This document shows, piece after piece, positions 43,655 through 52,550 of a DNA stretch of 64,000 nucleotides. The stretch is taken from NCBI RefSeq assembly GCF_036194065.1, contig NZ_CP108095.1:8447477-8511476 (forward strand), in the 5' to 3' direction. A program made the translations under genes and the position numbers. The notes beneath the pieces were generated by a model that was given only the letters and a program-made list of their open reading frames with translations, did not search any database and was not told the DNA's origin. Position 1 is the first letter of the stretch. Every line of letters begins with the position of its first letter. This stretch comes from Streptomyces sp. NBC_00239. Lineage in GTDB: Bacteria; Actinomycetota; Actinomycetes; Streptomycetales; Streptomycetaceae.

Positions 43655-45403
43655 CTACGGGGCGATGCGCCCGCCACGCTCGGACAGGTGCAGGGCGACC
43701 CGTCGTACCAGGGCCCTGTGCGCCGGTTCGGCCTCGCCCGCGGCGACCCCGAGGACGTACCGGCCGGACACCACGGTGGCGTGGGCCACGGGCCTCGCCT
43801 CCAGGCCCGTCCGGTACACGTACAGCCGGGCCCCGCTCCGCGGTTCCTCGATCCAGGCCGGCACGCACCCGCCCAGTCCGGGAGCGCAGCCCCAGGGCAT
43901 GGCGCTGGCCGCGTACGTCCGGGCGGCCGTCGCGTCGGGCGCGACCCAGCGCACCGTGAGGGAGAAGACGTCGCTGCCGTCACCGGACTCCGCGGCGAAG
44001 CGGCACACACTCGGGTGCGGCAGCCGGACTCCATGCATGGTGCTGCTCCGCTTCTCCGGCAGCGCGAGGTAGTCCGGGGCGAGTTGCGACAGGAACCCGG
44101 TGTCCAGCAGGCTGCAGGCGTCGGGCCAGTGCCGCGGTTCCGTTCCCCCCAGGGCGACCGGCCGGGCCGCGTCCTCGGCGCGATGCACCGGGCGCATTCC
44201 GGTGAAGCGGGTCCCTTTCGCTTCCTCACTACGGACCACGAGGAGTTTCCCACTCGCCCCCAGCAGCGTCCCGGCGACCGGCCAGGGCACCGGGGCGGTC
44301 CGGCGGCCGTCAAGACCGACGAAGGTGGTGGCCCCGGGCCCCTGCCCGGCGGCGTCCCCGACTGACCAGCGCACGTCTCCGGAGAACGAGCCGTCCGTGC
44401 GCGTGTCCTCCACGATCAGCCCGTCCGTCATGAAGGCGAAGCCACTCAGGGGGTGGGCAGTCTTCCAGGCCGGCTTCCCGGTGTCCGCCCGGAAGGCCCA
44501 CAGTTTCTGGCCGACGTCCGCGTACACGACCCCATGTTCCTCCCCCAGAGGAGGTCCGAATGCCGCCCGCCGCAGGATTTCCTTACCCCGCTCCGTGAGC
44601 CACTGGAACTCGCCGTCCATGCGTATGCCGAGGGCCCCGTCCGCCGCACTGACACTGATGCTCTTCCCACGCCCCAGCTGCTTCTGCCATGCGGACCTTC
44701 CGTCCCGCTCGTCCACCGCCTGGAGTTCCGCAGCCTCGCCCGTGCAGTGGCGGAGCAGGAGCAGACGGGTCGATGTCGCCGCCATGCTGTAGGGCACGTA
44801 CAGGTCCACGTAGGGATGGGGTTTGGCGCAGCGGTTGTCCAACTGGATGTTCCATCGGACCGCCCCGGTACGCGGCTCGAGGGCCAGCGCCCGGTCACCG
44901 TCCATGACCACGGGTCCCCATTCCGCCAGGAAAACGCCCCCGGCGATGAAGTTGCCGGCCCTCCCGTCCGCCTCCGGGGCCGCCCTGCGGTGCCACAGCT
45001 GGCGCCCGGTCGCGAGTTCGTACGCCCGCAAGGTGTCCTTGAAGCGGTCCTGCGTGTCCACGAGAAAGAGCACACCGCCCGACAGCCCCAGGTCGGGGCT
45101 GTCCTCCGCGAAGCCGTGGACGATGGAACGGAGGTGGCCGCTGCGGGTGTCGACGACGCGAACGGAGCGGCCCACCGCCACCGCCAGTGCCTCGTCGCTG
45201 AGGGCCGCTGACACGTCGCGTGTGTCCAGCGCCCGCCCGGTGGTCACGTACGACCAGGCCACCTCCAGGGTGTTCGGAGGCTCGGACGGCTTGCCGGCGG
45301 TCCTTACGTCGCCGACCAGTAGCACCAGCAGCACCAGCACCACGACGACCGGTAGACCCGCTCCCGCCGCATGCAAACCCGTACGCGAACTCCGCCGTGC
45401 CAT
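43655..45403 (-). CDS. Membrane-anchored PQQ-like beta-propeller protein
   Basis: This 582-residue protein starts at ATG 45403 with GGGGAG upstream. One N-terminal membrane helix (LPVVVVLVLLVLLVGDV, about residues 18-34) anchors an extracellular beta-propeller. Blade motifs include AYELATGRQLWHRRAAP, ALEPRTGAVRWNIQLDN, AVDERDGRSAWQKQLG and AFRADTGKPAWKTAHPLSG, i.e. the G...W pattern of PQQ/BamB-type repeats. The last about 90 residues are a separate domain with Cys pairs. Such propellers are often sensor parts of Ser/Thr kinases in Streptomyces, and a broken kinase lies 5 kb to the left. Function unproven. Confidence 0.8.
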   Translation of the reverse strand: MARRSSRTGLHAAGAGLPVVVVLVLLVLLVGDVRTAGKPSEPPNTLEVAWSYVTTGRALDTRDVSAALSDEALAVAVGRSVRVVDTRSGHLRSIVHGFAEDSPDLGLSGGVLFLVDTQDRFKDTLRAYELATGRQLWHRRAAPEADGRAGNFIAGGVFLAEWGPVVMDGDRALALEPRTGAVRWNIQLDNRCAKPHPYVDLYVPYSMAATSTRLLLLRHCTGEAAELQAVDERDGRSAWQKQLGRGKSISVSAADGALGIRMDGEFQWLTERGKEILRRAAFGPPLGEEHGVVYADVGQKLWAFRADTGKPAWKTAHPLSGFAFMTDGLIVEDTRTDGSFSGDVRWSVGDAAGQGPGATTFVGLDGRRTAPVPWPVAGTLLGASGKLLVVRSEEAKGTRFTGMRPVHRAEDAARPVALGGTEPRHWPDACSLLDTGFLSQLAPDYLALPEKRSSTMHGVRLPHPSVCRFAAESGDGSDVFSLTVRWVAPDATAARTYAASAMPWGCAPGLGGCVPAWIEEPRSGARLYVYRTGLEARPVAHATVVSGRYVLGVAAGEAEPAHRALVRRVALHLSERGGRIAP

Positions 45404-45503
45404 GCCACTCCCCATCTCCCGGAACTCCCCGGAACATTGCGGAACTTGGTGGTTCTTCCCAGGGCCTTGCCGGACTTCCCCGCAGCAGGCGGCACTTCGC
45501 CGG

Positions 45504-46403
45504 TCAGCACGGCGCCGCGGGCGACCATTGGCAGGGCCGGGAGTCCTTCTCAAGCCGGAACCCTCCCTTCGGCGACCCCGAGTACACGGCCCCGTATTGA
45601 GCGGCGTACCCGGTCACCGCATACCGGCCCCCGCTCGGGGCAGGCACGGGGATCACGCCCGCCTTCCCGTTCCGCACATAGCGGACGACCAGCCGGAACT
45701 CCCGGGCCCCCTTCGCGGCCACGAAGGTCGCCGACAGGTTGACCTGCTCGCCCGGCGCGAGCGTGACGACGTGCCCGCCGAAGTACCGATCGGCCGAGCC
45801 CCTACCAGTCAGGAACACCGGCCGGGTGCTGTCCAGGTCCGCGAACAGCTGGATCTTCTCCTCACCTCCGGCGCCCGCCTCGCACAGCAGCGTTCCGGCG
45901 AACGGCGGTGCCGGACGCCGCTGTTCGGGCTCGATGTCGATCGAGGTGATGGTGAGGGGCTGCGTACCGCCTTCGATCGTGAGGTCGGTGACGAGTTCAC
46001 CGGCCCGTGCGCCCCGATGGCGCCGGATGACCCCGGCCACGTCACCGCCGGTCACGATCTCCGCCAGGTCCCGGGATGAGGCGATCCTGTCTTTGAGAGC
46101 CGTGCAGTTGCCGTCGTCGCCGTCCTGCCGGGCGGACACGGTGAACGGCGCGGACGGAGGGCCCGGCGAGGGGCTGCCCGTGGCGATGGGCGGGGGTTCG
46201 GACCCACCCTCCAGTCCAAGGCCGTTGAGGGCGACGGCGGTCAGCACCGCACCGAGCACAGGTATGCCGACCCCGAGCCCGAACAGCCGCCCGTGCCTCC
46301 GCCACCACGGCTCGGCGGCCGCCTCCGGCGTTCCGGGTGACGTACCGGGCTGTGGCGTACGCGAACCGCGCGACCCCACCCGCAACGTGGTCCGATTCCT
46401 CAT
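45504..46403 (-). CDS. Single-helix membrane-anchored hypothetical protein
   Basis: This 299-residue protein starts at ATG 46403, four bases after GGGGAG. A basic cytoplasmic segment is followed by one membrane helix (GRLFGLGVGIPVLGAVLTAV, about residues 40-60). A Pro/Ser linker leads to an extracellular beta-rich domain (LVTDLTIEGGTQPLTITSID, PGEQVNLSATFVAAKGAREF) that ends in a Cys. The domain looks like an immunoglobulin-type sandwich. It precedes the beta-propeller gene by 100 bases on the same strand and may form an operon with it. No family is recognised. Confidence 0.72.
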   Translation of the reverse strand: MRNRTTLRVGSRGSRTPQPGTSPGTPEAAAEPWWRRHGRLFGLGVGIPVLGAVLTAVALNGLGLEGGSEPPPIATGSPSPGPPSAPFTVSARQDGDDGNCTALKDRIASSRDLAEIVTGGDVAGVIRRHRGARAGELVTDLTIEGGTQPLTITSIDIEPEQRRPAPPFAGTLLCEAGAGGEEKIQLFADLDSTRPVFLTGRGSADRYFGGHVVTLAPGEQVNLSATFVAAKGAREFRLVVRYVRNGKAGVIPVPAPSGGRYAVTGYAAQYGAVYSGSPKGGFRLEKDSRPCQWSPAAPC

Positions 46404-46675
46404 CCGTCTCCCCACCCCCGGCCGCTCGCGCCCTCTGCCGTGCTCCCGGCCCCTGCTGTCACGGTGTACGGAATCAGCGTCGCGCGCCCGGTGCCCGGTG
46501 CGGGTGTGGGAAAGGTGAATGTCCTCTCCTCGGACACGCGCATGCCATCCCCGACCTATCGTGCAGTCATGTCATGTGGGTTACTTCTGCCCGCCCCTCA
46601 AGGCGGGCACACGACAGATCAGGGATGCCCGCCCGCCACGAAGACCTGCAAGGGACGCGCAGCGGAGGAGGGACC

Positions 46676-47941
46676 ATGACAGCCAGCGCGGATCAGCCTG
46701 ACGCGGACCAGTCCGGCGCGGATCGGCCCGACGCGGACCAGCCTGCCCCGGATGCTGGTGCACCCCGGCCCCGAACCGACCGTCCGGCGCGGCGGCCGAA
46801 CCGACGCACCCTCCTCATCGGCGCGCTCGGGGCCGCGGCCGCTGCGGCCGTCGCCGTACCGACCGCGCTCACCATGTCGTCCTCCGGGCGACCAGTTCCG
46901 GCACCGCCCTCCCGACCCCCGCGGCCGCGCAGCCAACAGCAGCTGCCGCGACCCTTGATCGCAGAGACGAAGTTCATGAGCGCGTACGCCCTCGCGTTCA
47001 GCCCGGACAGCAAGATCCTCGCTGTCGGACGGCTCGACGGAGCGGTCGAACTCTGGGACCCGAAAACCCTGACCCCCACCGTCACGCTCAGAAAGCCCGG
47101 CAAACGGTACGACGGGGTACTCGACCTGGCCTTCAGCAGGGACGGGACGCTGCTCGCCGGCGCCGACGGCAGGAGCACGACGCTGTGGAACGTCACCGCA
47201 CGCGAGGAGCCCGCGACGCTCACCGACACCGAGATCGATCCCGTCCAGGTGCAGTCACTGGCGTTCCACCCGTACGCCGACGTCCTGGCCTGCGCCAACA
47301 TGGACGCTACGGTCAATCTGTGGGACACCGGCACCCATCAGAAGCTCGGGACGCTGATCGACCCGATCGGCTATACGAACAGCCGGCAGAAGTCGGTTGA
47401 GTCGCTCGCCTTCAGCCGCGACGGGACGACGATCGCCACCAGTAACATGGCACGCAAAGTGCGCTTCTGGGACATCTCCACGGGTGCGATCGTCAGTACG
47501 ATCGACGGCCTCGAACTGCCGGTACTCGAACTCGCCTACAGCCCGGACGGATCCCTGCTGGCCGGTGGCACCGCGAGCCTGAGGACCAGGGACGGGCAGG
47601 TCAAGCTGTGGTCGGCGGACAGTCAGAAGGAGGTCGCGACCCTCACGGTGCCCTACGTCACCACCCCCGGGGAGTCGATTCCCCGCAAGGAACGCATCGC
47701 CCGGTACGTGAATTCCGTCCAGTTCAGTCCCGACGGCGAGACCGTGATCGGTTCGGTCAACGGTGACCCCCTGATCGTGAGGTGGGACGTCGCCACCCGA
47801 AAGCTCGTCGACGTCGAGGACACGCGTACCTACCAGGACGGCGCGTACCACGACACCGTGCACCCGATGCGGATCAGCCCGGACGGAACCATGATCGCGG
47901 CAGGCCTCTTCCGCAACGTGGCCCTGTGGAAGCTGCCGTGA
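46676..47941 (+). CDS. WD40-repeat protein with N-terminal membrane segment
   Basis: This 421-residue protein starts at ATG 46676 after GGAGGAGGGA. The first 45 residues are a repetitive Asp/Gln/Pro tail (DQPDADQSGADRPDADQPAP). A helix follows (TLLIGALGAAAAAAVAVPTA), then seven WD40-like blades: ALAFSPDSKILAVGRLDGAV, LAFSRDGTLLAGADGRSTTL, LAFHPYADVLACANMDATVN, LAFSRDGTTIATSNMARKVR, LAYSPDGSLLAGGTA, VQFSPDGETVIGSVNGDPLI and MRISPDGTMIAAGLFRNVAL. The propeller is predicted outside the membrane if the helix is an anchor. Such proteins scaffold complexes or belong to kinase-linked sensors. Confidence 0.85.
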   Translation: MTASADQPDADQSGADRPDADQPAPDAGAPRPRTDRPARRPNRRTLLIGALGAAAAAAVAVPTALTMSSSGRPVPAPPSRPPRPRSQQQLPRPLIAETKFMSAYALAFSPDSKILAVGRLDGAVELWDPKTLTPTVTLRKPGKRYDGVLDLAFSRDGTLLAGADGRSTTLWNVTAREEPATLTDTEIDPVQVQSLAFHPYADVLACANMDATVNLWDTGTHQKLGTLIDPIGYTNSRQKSVESLAFSRDGTTIATSNMARKVRFWDISTGAIVSTIDGLELPVLELAYSPDGSLLAGGTASLRTRDGQVKLWSADSQKEVATLTVPYVTTPGESIPRKERIARYVNSVQFSPDGETVIGSVNGDPLIVRWDVATRKLVDVEDTRTYQDGAYHDTVHPMRISPDGTMIAAGLFRNVALWKLP

Positions 47942-48413
47942 CAGGGCGTGGGGCTTGAGTCCTCTTGGGATGGCTGCCCCTGGCCACTGCCAGCAGGAAC
48001 CCGGCCGCAGCCGAGTTCGCGTACGGCCCGGATGGCGAAGGCTTTGCGAGGACCTCTCCGTCCGACCCGTGCCGACGCTCCGACCCCGGGTTGTCACGAT
48101 CGGGCGAGGCGGGCTGGACCTGCCAAGCCCGGCCGTTTTGTGTCAATATGCATCCGCCCGCATCCCACGGGAGCCCGCCGGGTCCGCAGGTGAACTGGTC
48201 CGGCTCACACCGCGCGGGTCCGGCGATCGTGTCCACCTCGGTGCTCGCCGCCCCGCAACGACCACCCTCGGCCCAGCCGGCTGGCGACCAGCTTCCCCGG
48301 CTCCTCAATGCGGACGGCCGCGATCTGTACGCCGCGGACCCCTGACGCCGCCGACGGCGGTCCCGTCCTGCGGCTTCGGCCCTGTTTCGAGCAGATGGGC
48401 CCACGCGGCCTCG
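47942..48413. other. Gap without a supported gene
   Basis: This 472-bp gap has open frames on both strands but without a ribosome site, start or recognisable domain. The plus frame near 48250-48345 (LNADGRDLYAADP) has some coding character but no family match that I know. Confidence 0.35.
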
Positions 48414-48884
48414 TCACGGCCGAAGGACGGCCTCAAGATGCCGCTGGACCGGCTCGAAGAGCCCGTACGGGATGTACCACGGGATCTCCGCGAGGGTCAC
48501 CCAGGCGATCTCGGCGAACTCATCCGCGTTCGCGACACAGGCGGTCCCGTCGGCAACTTCGCAGGCCGTGTACGAGACGGTTCGGCCGGTGATCGGATGG
48601 ACCCGCTCGCCGAGCCGGGCCACGACGACCACGTCCAGGCCGGCCTCCTCCTTCGTCTCGCGGACGGCGGCTTGCTCGAAGGATTCGCCGGGCTCGACCT
48701 TGCCCGCCGGGAACTGCCAGGAGAGTCGGCCCTCCGGGACCCTGCGCCGTACGAGCAACACCCGTCCCTGGTGGGCCACAACGGCTCCGGCCACCCAGCT
48801 CTCCGGTCCAGCCGCACCCAGAGGCGCCTCCCGGTCAGCCACGACCGCTTCCGTCATCCGACGCGAGCTTCCGATCGTCGTCAC
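48414..48884 (-). CDS. Nudix hydrolase
   Basis: This 156-residue protein has a complete Nudix box, GKVEPGESFEQAAVRETKEE followed by AGL, in a typical MutT-like fold (WVAGAVVAHQGRVLLVRRRV, LSWQFPAGK). It should hydrolyse a nucleoside diphosphate linked to X. I chose GTG 48884, because it overlaps the preceding stop as GTGA; the internal ATG at 48857 has no ribosome site. Confidence 0.88.
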   Translation of the reverse strand: MTTIGSSRRMTEAVVADREAPLGAAGPESWVAGAVVAHQGRVLLVRRRVPEGRLSWQFPAGKVEPGESFEQAAVRETKEEAGLDVVVVARLGERVHPITGRTVSYTACEVADGTACVANADEFAEIAWVTLAEIPWYIPYGLFEPVQRHLEAVLRP

Positions 48885-49120
48885 TCGAAGAGCCCTTCCG
48901 CCACCGTGGCCGCCTTCGACGACTCCTGCCGGCGCTCGAACTCCAGCTGCCACGCTCGCGCCGCGGAGTATGCGACGTGAGCCATGCTGCCCGGACACAG
49001 GACCAGTGCCCGCGGTTCGGTCTTGTGGTCCGCGACCGACCCGTACCCGATCCGCTTCGTGGGCAGCAGTGCGTGAGGAACAGAACAAGAGGGGCATGGA
49101 GCCTTCGGGAGTGTCGCCAT
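48881..49120 (-). CDS. Short gene or C-terminal fragment coupled to the Nudix gene
   Basis: The frame ending at 48881 encodes PTKRIGYGSVADHKTEPRAL then VLCPGSMAHVAYSAARAWQL and EFERRQESSKAATVAEGLFE. The last 60 residues have good coding character, whereas the part nearer the ATG at 49120 is Pro/Ser-rich and doubtful. The stop overlaps the Nudix GTG. No family is recognised; it may be a truncated gene. Confidence 0.4.
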   Translation of the reverse strand: MATLPKAPCPSCSVPHALLPTKRIGYGSVADHKTEPRALVLCPGSMAHVAYSAARAWQLEFERRQESSKAATVAEGLFE

Positions 49121-49425
49121 CGCCCCAGGATGGCCAAGTGAGCCCCAGCACGGCAGGGAGCGCATGGAGCGCGCACTGCCGTCAGGGGGACTGGTTGGAG
49201 GCCTTCTCCCGGCTCGGGCCGGACCGGACGGCACCCGAACCAGCGGAATCCCTCTGGGGGTGTATCAGGGCGGCATGACCGACCCCGGTCCGGGTATGGC
49301 TGGAAAGCCGTGGTCGGTGGGTCCGCTGGTCCGTATTGCGGGCGTAATGGCTTGGGGGCCCGGCGTCCCGTTGAATGCGGTCGGAAGGCACGTCGCCCGT
49401 CGGATGCGGAGCAGGGAGTCATGGG

Positions 49426-50004
49426 ATGAAGCAGGGCCGCGGGAGGCGCAAGGCGCTGGTGGGGGCCGTCGCAGTCGTGGTGACGGCCGCATTGGGAGTG
49501 GGGCTGTACCTGTTCCAGCCGTGGAAGCTGTGGCAGGACCAGACGGTCAGGGAAGCCCTGCCGACCGCCGCGCCTGCCGGGACCGCCGCGACCGCCGCGC
49601 CGAGCGGGACTTCCGGGACGGTCCCCGCTGCCCCGGCGCCGGCGGCCGCGCCGCAGACGCTGACCCAGGGCTCGTTCATCAGCCACGAGCACGACACCGA
49701 GGGCACTGCCAGGGTCATCCGGCTGTCCGACGGCTCCCATGTGCTCCGGCTGGAGGGACTGGACACGAGCAACGGGCCGGACCTGCGGGTGTGGCTGACG
49801 GATGCCCCGGTCAGGGAGGGCGTCGCCGGCTGGCGGGTGTTCGACGACGGCAAGCACGTCAGCCTGGGAAAGCTCAAGGGGAACAAGGGCGATTAGAATT
49901 ACGAGATCCCGGCGGACGTGAACCTCGCGTACTACTCCAGTATTGCGATCTGGTGCGACCGTTTCGACGTCTCCTTCGGAGCGGCGGAACTCGCCAAGGC
50001 GTAG
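49426..50004 (+). pseudogene. DM13-domain membrane protein with internal amber codon
   Basis: ATG 49426 (GGGAG upstream) opens a protein with a membrane helix (ALVGAVAVVVTAALGVGLYL), an Ala/Pro/Thr linker and a DM13 domain (GSFISHEHDTEGTARVIRLS, DLRVWLTDAPV, HVSLGKLKGNKGD). A TAG at 49894-49896 stops it after 156 residues. In the same frame the domain continues NYEIPADVNLAYYSSIAIWC then DRFDVSFGAAELAKA to a TAG at 50002-50004. Relatives have Gln at the TAG position (GDQNYEIP), so one C-to-T change explains it. The conserved Cys of the domain (IWCDRF) lies beyond the stop. DM13 proteins are thought to take part in redox chemistry. Confidence 0.8.
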
Positions 50005-50434
50005 GCGTCTACCTCGGCAGTGGGCGCGGGTGCGGGTTCCGAGGGCCGGGGGGGCGGTCTTGAGGCGTCCTCGTTCTCCGCTTCGGACACCTCCGGCAGG
50101 CCCAGGGGCGCTGCGATCACCGTTCCGCCGCTGCTTCGAGGAGGGCGACGGTGAAGCCGATGCAGGCGAGGAGGGAGAGGCCGAAGCCCGGCTGGGTGCG
50201 TGGCTGGCCACGCCCGGGTGACCGGGCGGGTAGGGCGTGTGCACCTCACCTGACAGTCCCGGGCAGGCGAGGTGAGGGGGATGTCTGTCCGGGCCGGGCC
50301 GGGCGTGGCGTAGGGCGCGATTCTCCGTAGCCAGCTCCTGCTGCTCACGCCGGCGGGGCGCTCACCGCTCCCATGGGCTGCCTGCGCGGTGGTGGCCGAG
50401 GCCTGGTGGGATTGCGAAGGGAAGACTGGAAGGT
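50005..50434. other. Gap with a short membrane-helix remnant
   Basis: In this 430-bp gap the minus frame at about 50128-50220 reads PGFGLSLLACIGFTVALLEA, which looks like the end of a membrane protein. No start or upstream domain exists. Nothing else is supported. Confidence 0.35.
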
Positions 50435-50956
50435 TCACCGGTCCGGCGTGGTGACGGCCGCTGCGAAGGCGTCGTAGGCGCGCTCGTCGAAGAGCACGAA
50501 GCGCACCTCCTCGACCTCCGTCCGGGCCGCTCGTACGGTCTGCACTGCGATCCGGGCCCCGTCGTCCATGGGCCACCCGTAGATCCCGGTGGAGATCGCC
50601 GGGAAGGCGACGCTTCGGGCTCCCAGCTCGTCGGCGACTCGCAGGGACTCCCGGTAGCAGGAGGCCAGCAGCGCCGAGCGGTCCTCCTCCTTCGACCAGA
50701 CGGGCCCGACCGTGTGGATCACGTGCCCGGCCGGCAGTCGGCCCGCCGTGGTGGCGACCGCCTTGCCCGTGGCCAGGCCCTTCCCGTAGTGGGAGCGGCG
50801 CAGGTCCTCGCAGGCCGCGAGGATCTCCGGGCCGCCGCGCCGGTGGATGGCTCCGTCGACCCCGCCGCCGCCGAGCAGTGAGGAGTTCGCCGCGTTGACC
50901 ACGGCGTCGACTTCCTCGGCGGTGATGTCGCCCTGGACCAGGGTGATGCGCGGCAT
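50435..50956 (-). CDS. Macrodomain protein, O-acetyl-ADP-ribose deacetylase-like
   Basis: This 173-residue protein starts at ATG 50956 after GAAGGAAGGA. It is one macrodomain of the MacroD/YmdB type: [20 protein letters not shown] with the catalytic Asn-Ala-Ala-Asn and Asp, [16 protein letters not shown], and [13 protein letters not shown]. It should hydrolyse O-acetyl-ADP-ribose or remove mono-ADP-ribose from proteins. It is cytosolic and stands alone, 49 bases from the small secreted protein on the same strand. Confidence 0.92.
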   Translation of the reverse strand: MPRITLVQGDITAEEVDAVVNAANSSLLGGGGVDGAIHRRGGPEILAACEDLRRSHYGKGLATGKAVATTAGRLPAGHVIHTVGPVWSKEEDRSALLASCYRESLRVADELGARSVAFPAISTGIYGWPMDDGARIAVQTVRAARTEVEEVRFVLFDERAYDAFAAAVTTPDR

Positions 50957-51005
50957 CGGGATTCCTTCCTTCGGGAGTGGTACGCCGTCGGCTTCCACGG
51001 CCCAG

Positions 51006-51242
51006 CTAGTAGGCGGGGCCGAAGGCGCCGTCCTGGGCGGTTTGTGCGCCGGAGTTGAAGTACTGCTGTGCGGCGGCGCCTTCGTCGTGCATGACGGTGT
51101 TGAGGCGCCTCGGGTTCATCTCCATGTCTCCGTGGAAGGCTGCGGCCGAGGGGCCGGGCTCGGTGTGGGCGTGGGCGGTTGCTGCGAAGGTGAGGGCGGC
51201 GCTCGCGAGGAGGAGAGCGGCGATGGTGCGCTTGATGTTCAT
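51006..51242 (-). CDS. Small secreted protein
   Basis: This 78-residue protein starts at ATG 51242 and has a signal peptide ([20 protein letters not shown], cleavage near AHA). The mature part of about 52 residues is hydrophilic and without Cys ([20 protein letters not shown]). Function unknown. It is probably transcribed with the macrodomain gene. Confidence 0.65.
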   Translation of the reverse strand: MNIKRTIAALLLASAALTFAATAHAHTEPGPSAAAFHGDMEMNPRRLNTVMHDEGAAAQQYFNSGAQTAQDGAFGPAY

Positions 51243-51543
51243 GCGCTGCCAACGATCTTGCCCGAGAGCAGGTCACTCCTCTGCGTACGGGGGTGTTGGT
51301 GTCATCCGGATGGAGACGTCTTCCGTTCGCGGCCTGCCGGGTGGTTCCCGGTCACCACTGCCGCGGAGCGGCCCGGCACGTGGTGCAGTGACCGCCGTCC
51401 GGCTGGCTGCCGCGGCACGGGGCGGCCCGGCAGGCCGGGGCGTGGCGGCGGACCGCAGGCCTGACCGTCGGCGTGACGGCGACTCGTGGCCGCAGACCCT
51501 GAAGGCGGACGTCAGAGGCCGTCCGGTCGGCCGGCGGGACCGG
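51243..51543. other. Gap without a supported gene
   Basis: This 301-bp gap lies between the small secreted gene and the end of the broken ricin lectin. I see no gene or strong hairpin in it. Confidence 0.4.
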
Positions 51544-52075
51544 TCAGTTGAACAGCCAGTACTGGTTCGGCTGGCTGCCGCAGTCCCACAGCATGACCAG
51601 CGAGCTGCGGCCCCAGTTGTAGATGTCCGCGCACTGGCCGGGGAACGCGATGTTCTCGAGGCGGGCTGGTCCGGGCACGGAGTGGATCTTCCACGCCTGC
51701 CCGAGGCCGTACCCGCAGGGGTTCTGGATGAGCTGCTCCCCGCGGCCCCGGGAGCCGTCGACGCAGACCCGCTCGCGTCACTGCGGATGTTCCAGCCCCC
51801 GCTGGTGCTGTTCCACTCCAGGCTCCAGGACTGGTTGCCACCGCCGTGGCACTCCCACATCTGGATCCACGGGCCCCTGCCCCAGTCGTAGACGTCCAGG
51901 CACTTGCCGAGGCCTCCGTGCTGAGGCTGGTGATCGTGGAGACCGGGACGGGCGGCTCCGGCACTCCGCCCGAAGAGGCCGCGGGCCCGCCGTGGGCGGT
52001 GGCTGCCCCGGCGCACAGCACCAGCGCGGCCGCCGCGGCCCCGAGGGTCGAGCCGAGTCGCGTGGGAACGTTCAT
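51544..52075 (-). pseudogene. Secreted ricin-type lectin with two frameshifts
   Basis: ATG 52075 opens a signal peptide (GSTLGAAAAALVLCAGAATA). After PVSTITS a one-base shift near 51915 leads to QHGGLGKCLDVYDWGRGPWI and QMWECHGGGNQSWSL. A second shift near 51780 leads to VCVDGSRGRGEQLIQNPCGY, FPGQCADIYNWGRSSLVMLW and DCGSQPNQYWLFN, ending at 51544. All three beta-trefoil sub-repeats are recognisable (KCLDV, Q.W). Put together they give one normal lectin of about 175 residues. Both lesions are single-base. Confidence 0.75.
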
Positions 52076-52550
52076 GCGGGGACTCCGGTAGTCGCACGGG
52101 TCGGTCCCTAGACGCTAAAGCAGCGCCGTGGTGGATGGACAGGACAGTACCGGTCGTGATCGCGGCCGGAAGCCCCCGTCCGGCAACTGCGCGGTGAAGT
52201 CCGCGCGCGCAGAAGCGCGTACGACCGGCACCATCGAGGGGTCGGGTCGTCCGCCGGCCGACACCATGAGCACCGCCCCCGCACCCGCGACCCCCCTCCG
52301 GTGGCACTTCCCCGGCCGCCGCTTCGTCCGTCGCCTCCGTCCTGGCGGGGGCGGTGCCACGACGGCGGCGGTCCGGTCGGGGGCCTGGCGACGGCGAACG
52401 CACTCGGCAGCGTCGACGTCCCGGCGATGCGCCGACCCGCTGATCACATCCGCCGTCCCGAGCGCTCGACGACCCGATCCGAGCGCCTTGTTACGTTGCG
52501 ATCACGTCCTGATGGAGCCACCGCCACAGAGTGCTGGGAGCGTCACGTGG
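52076..52550. other. Gap upstream of the aminopeptidase-like gene
   Basis: This 475-bp gap separates two divergent broken genes. Open frames exist but none has a recognised domain. The promoter of the hydrolase gene should lie near its right end; I cannot place it. Confidence 0.35.
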
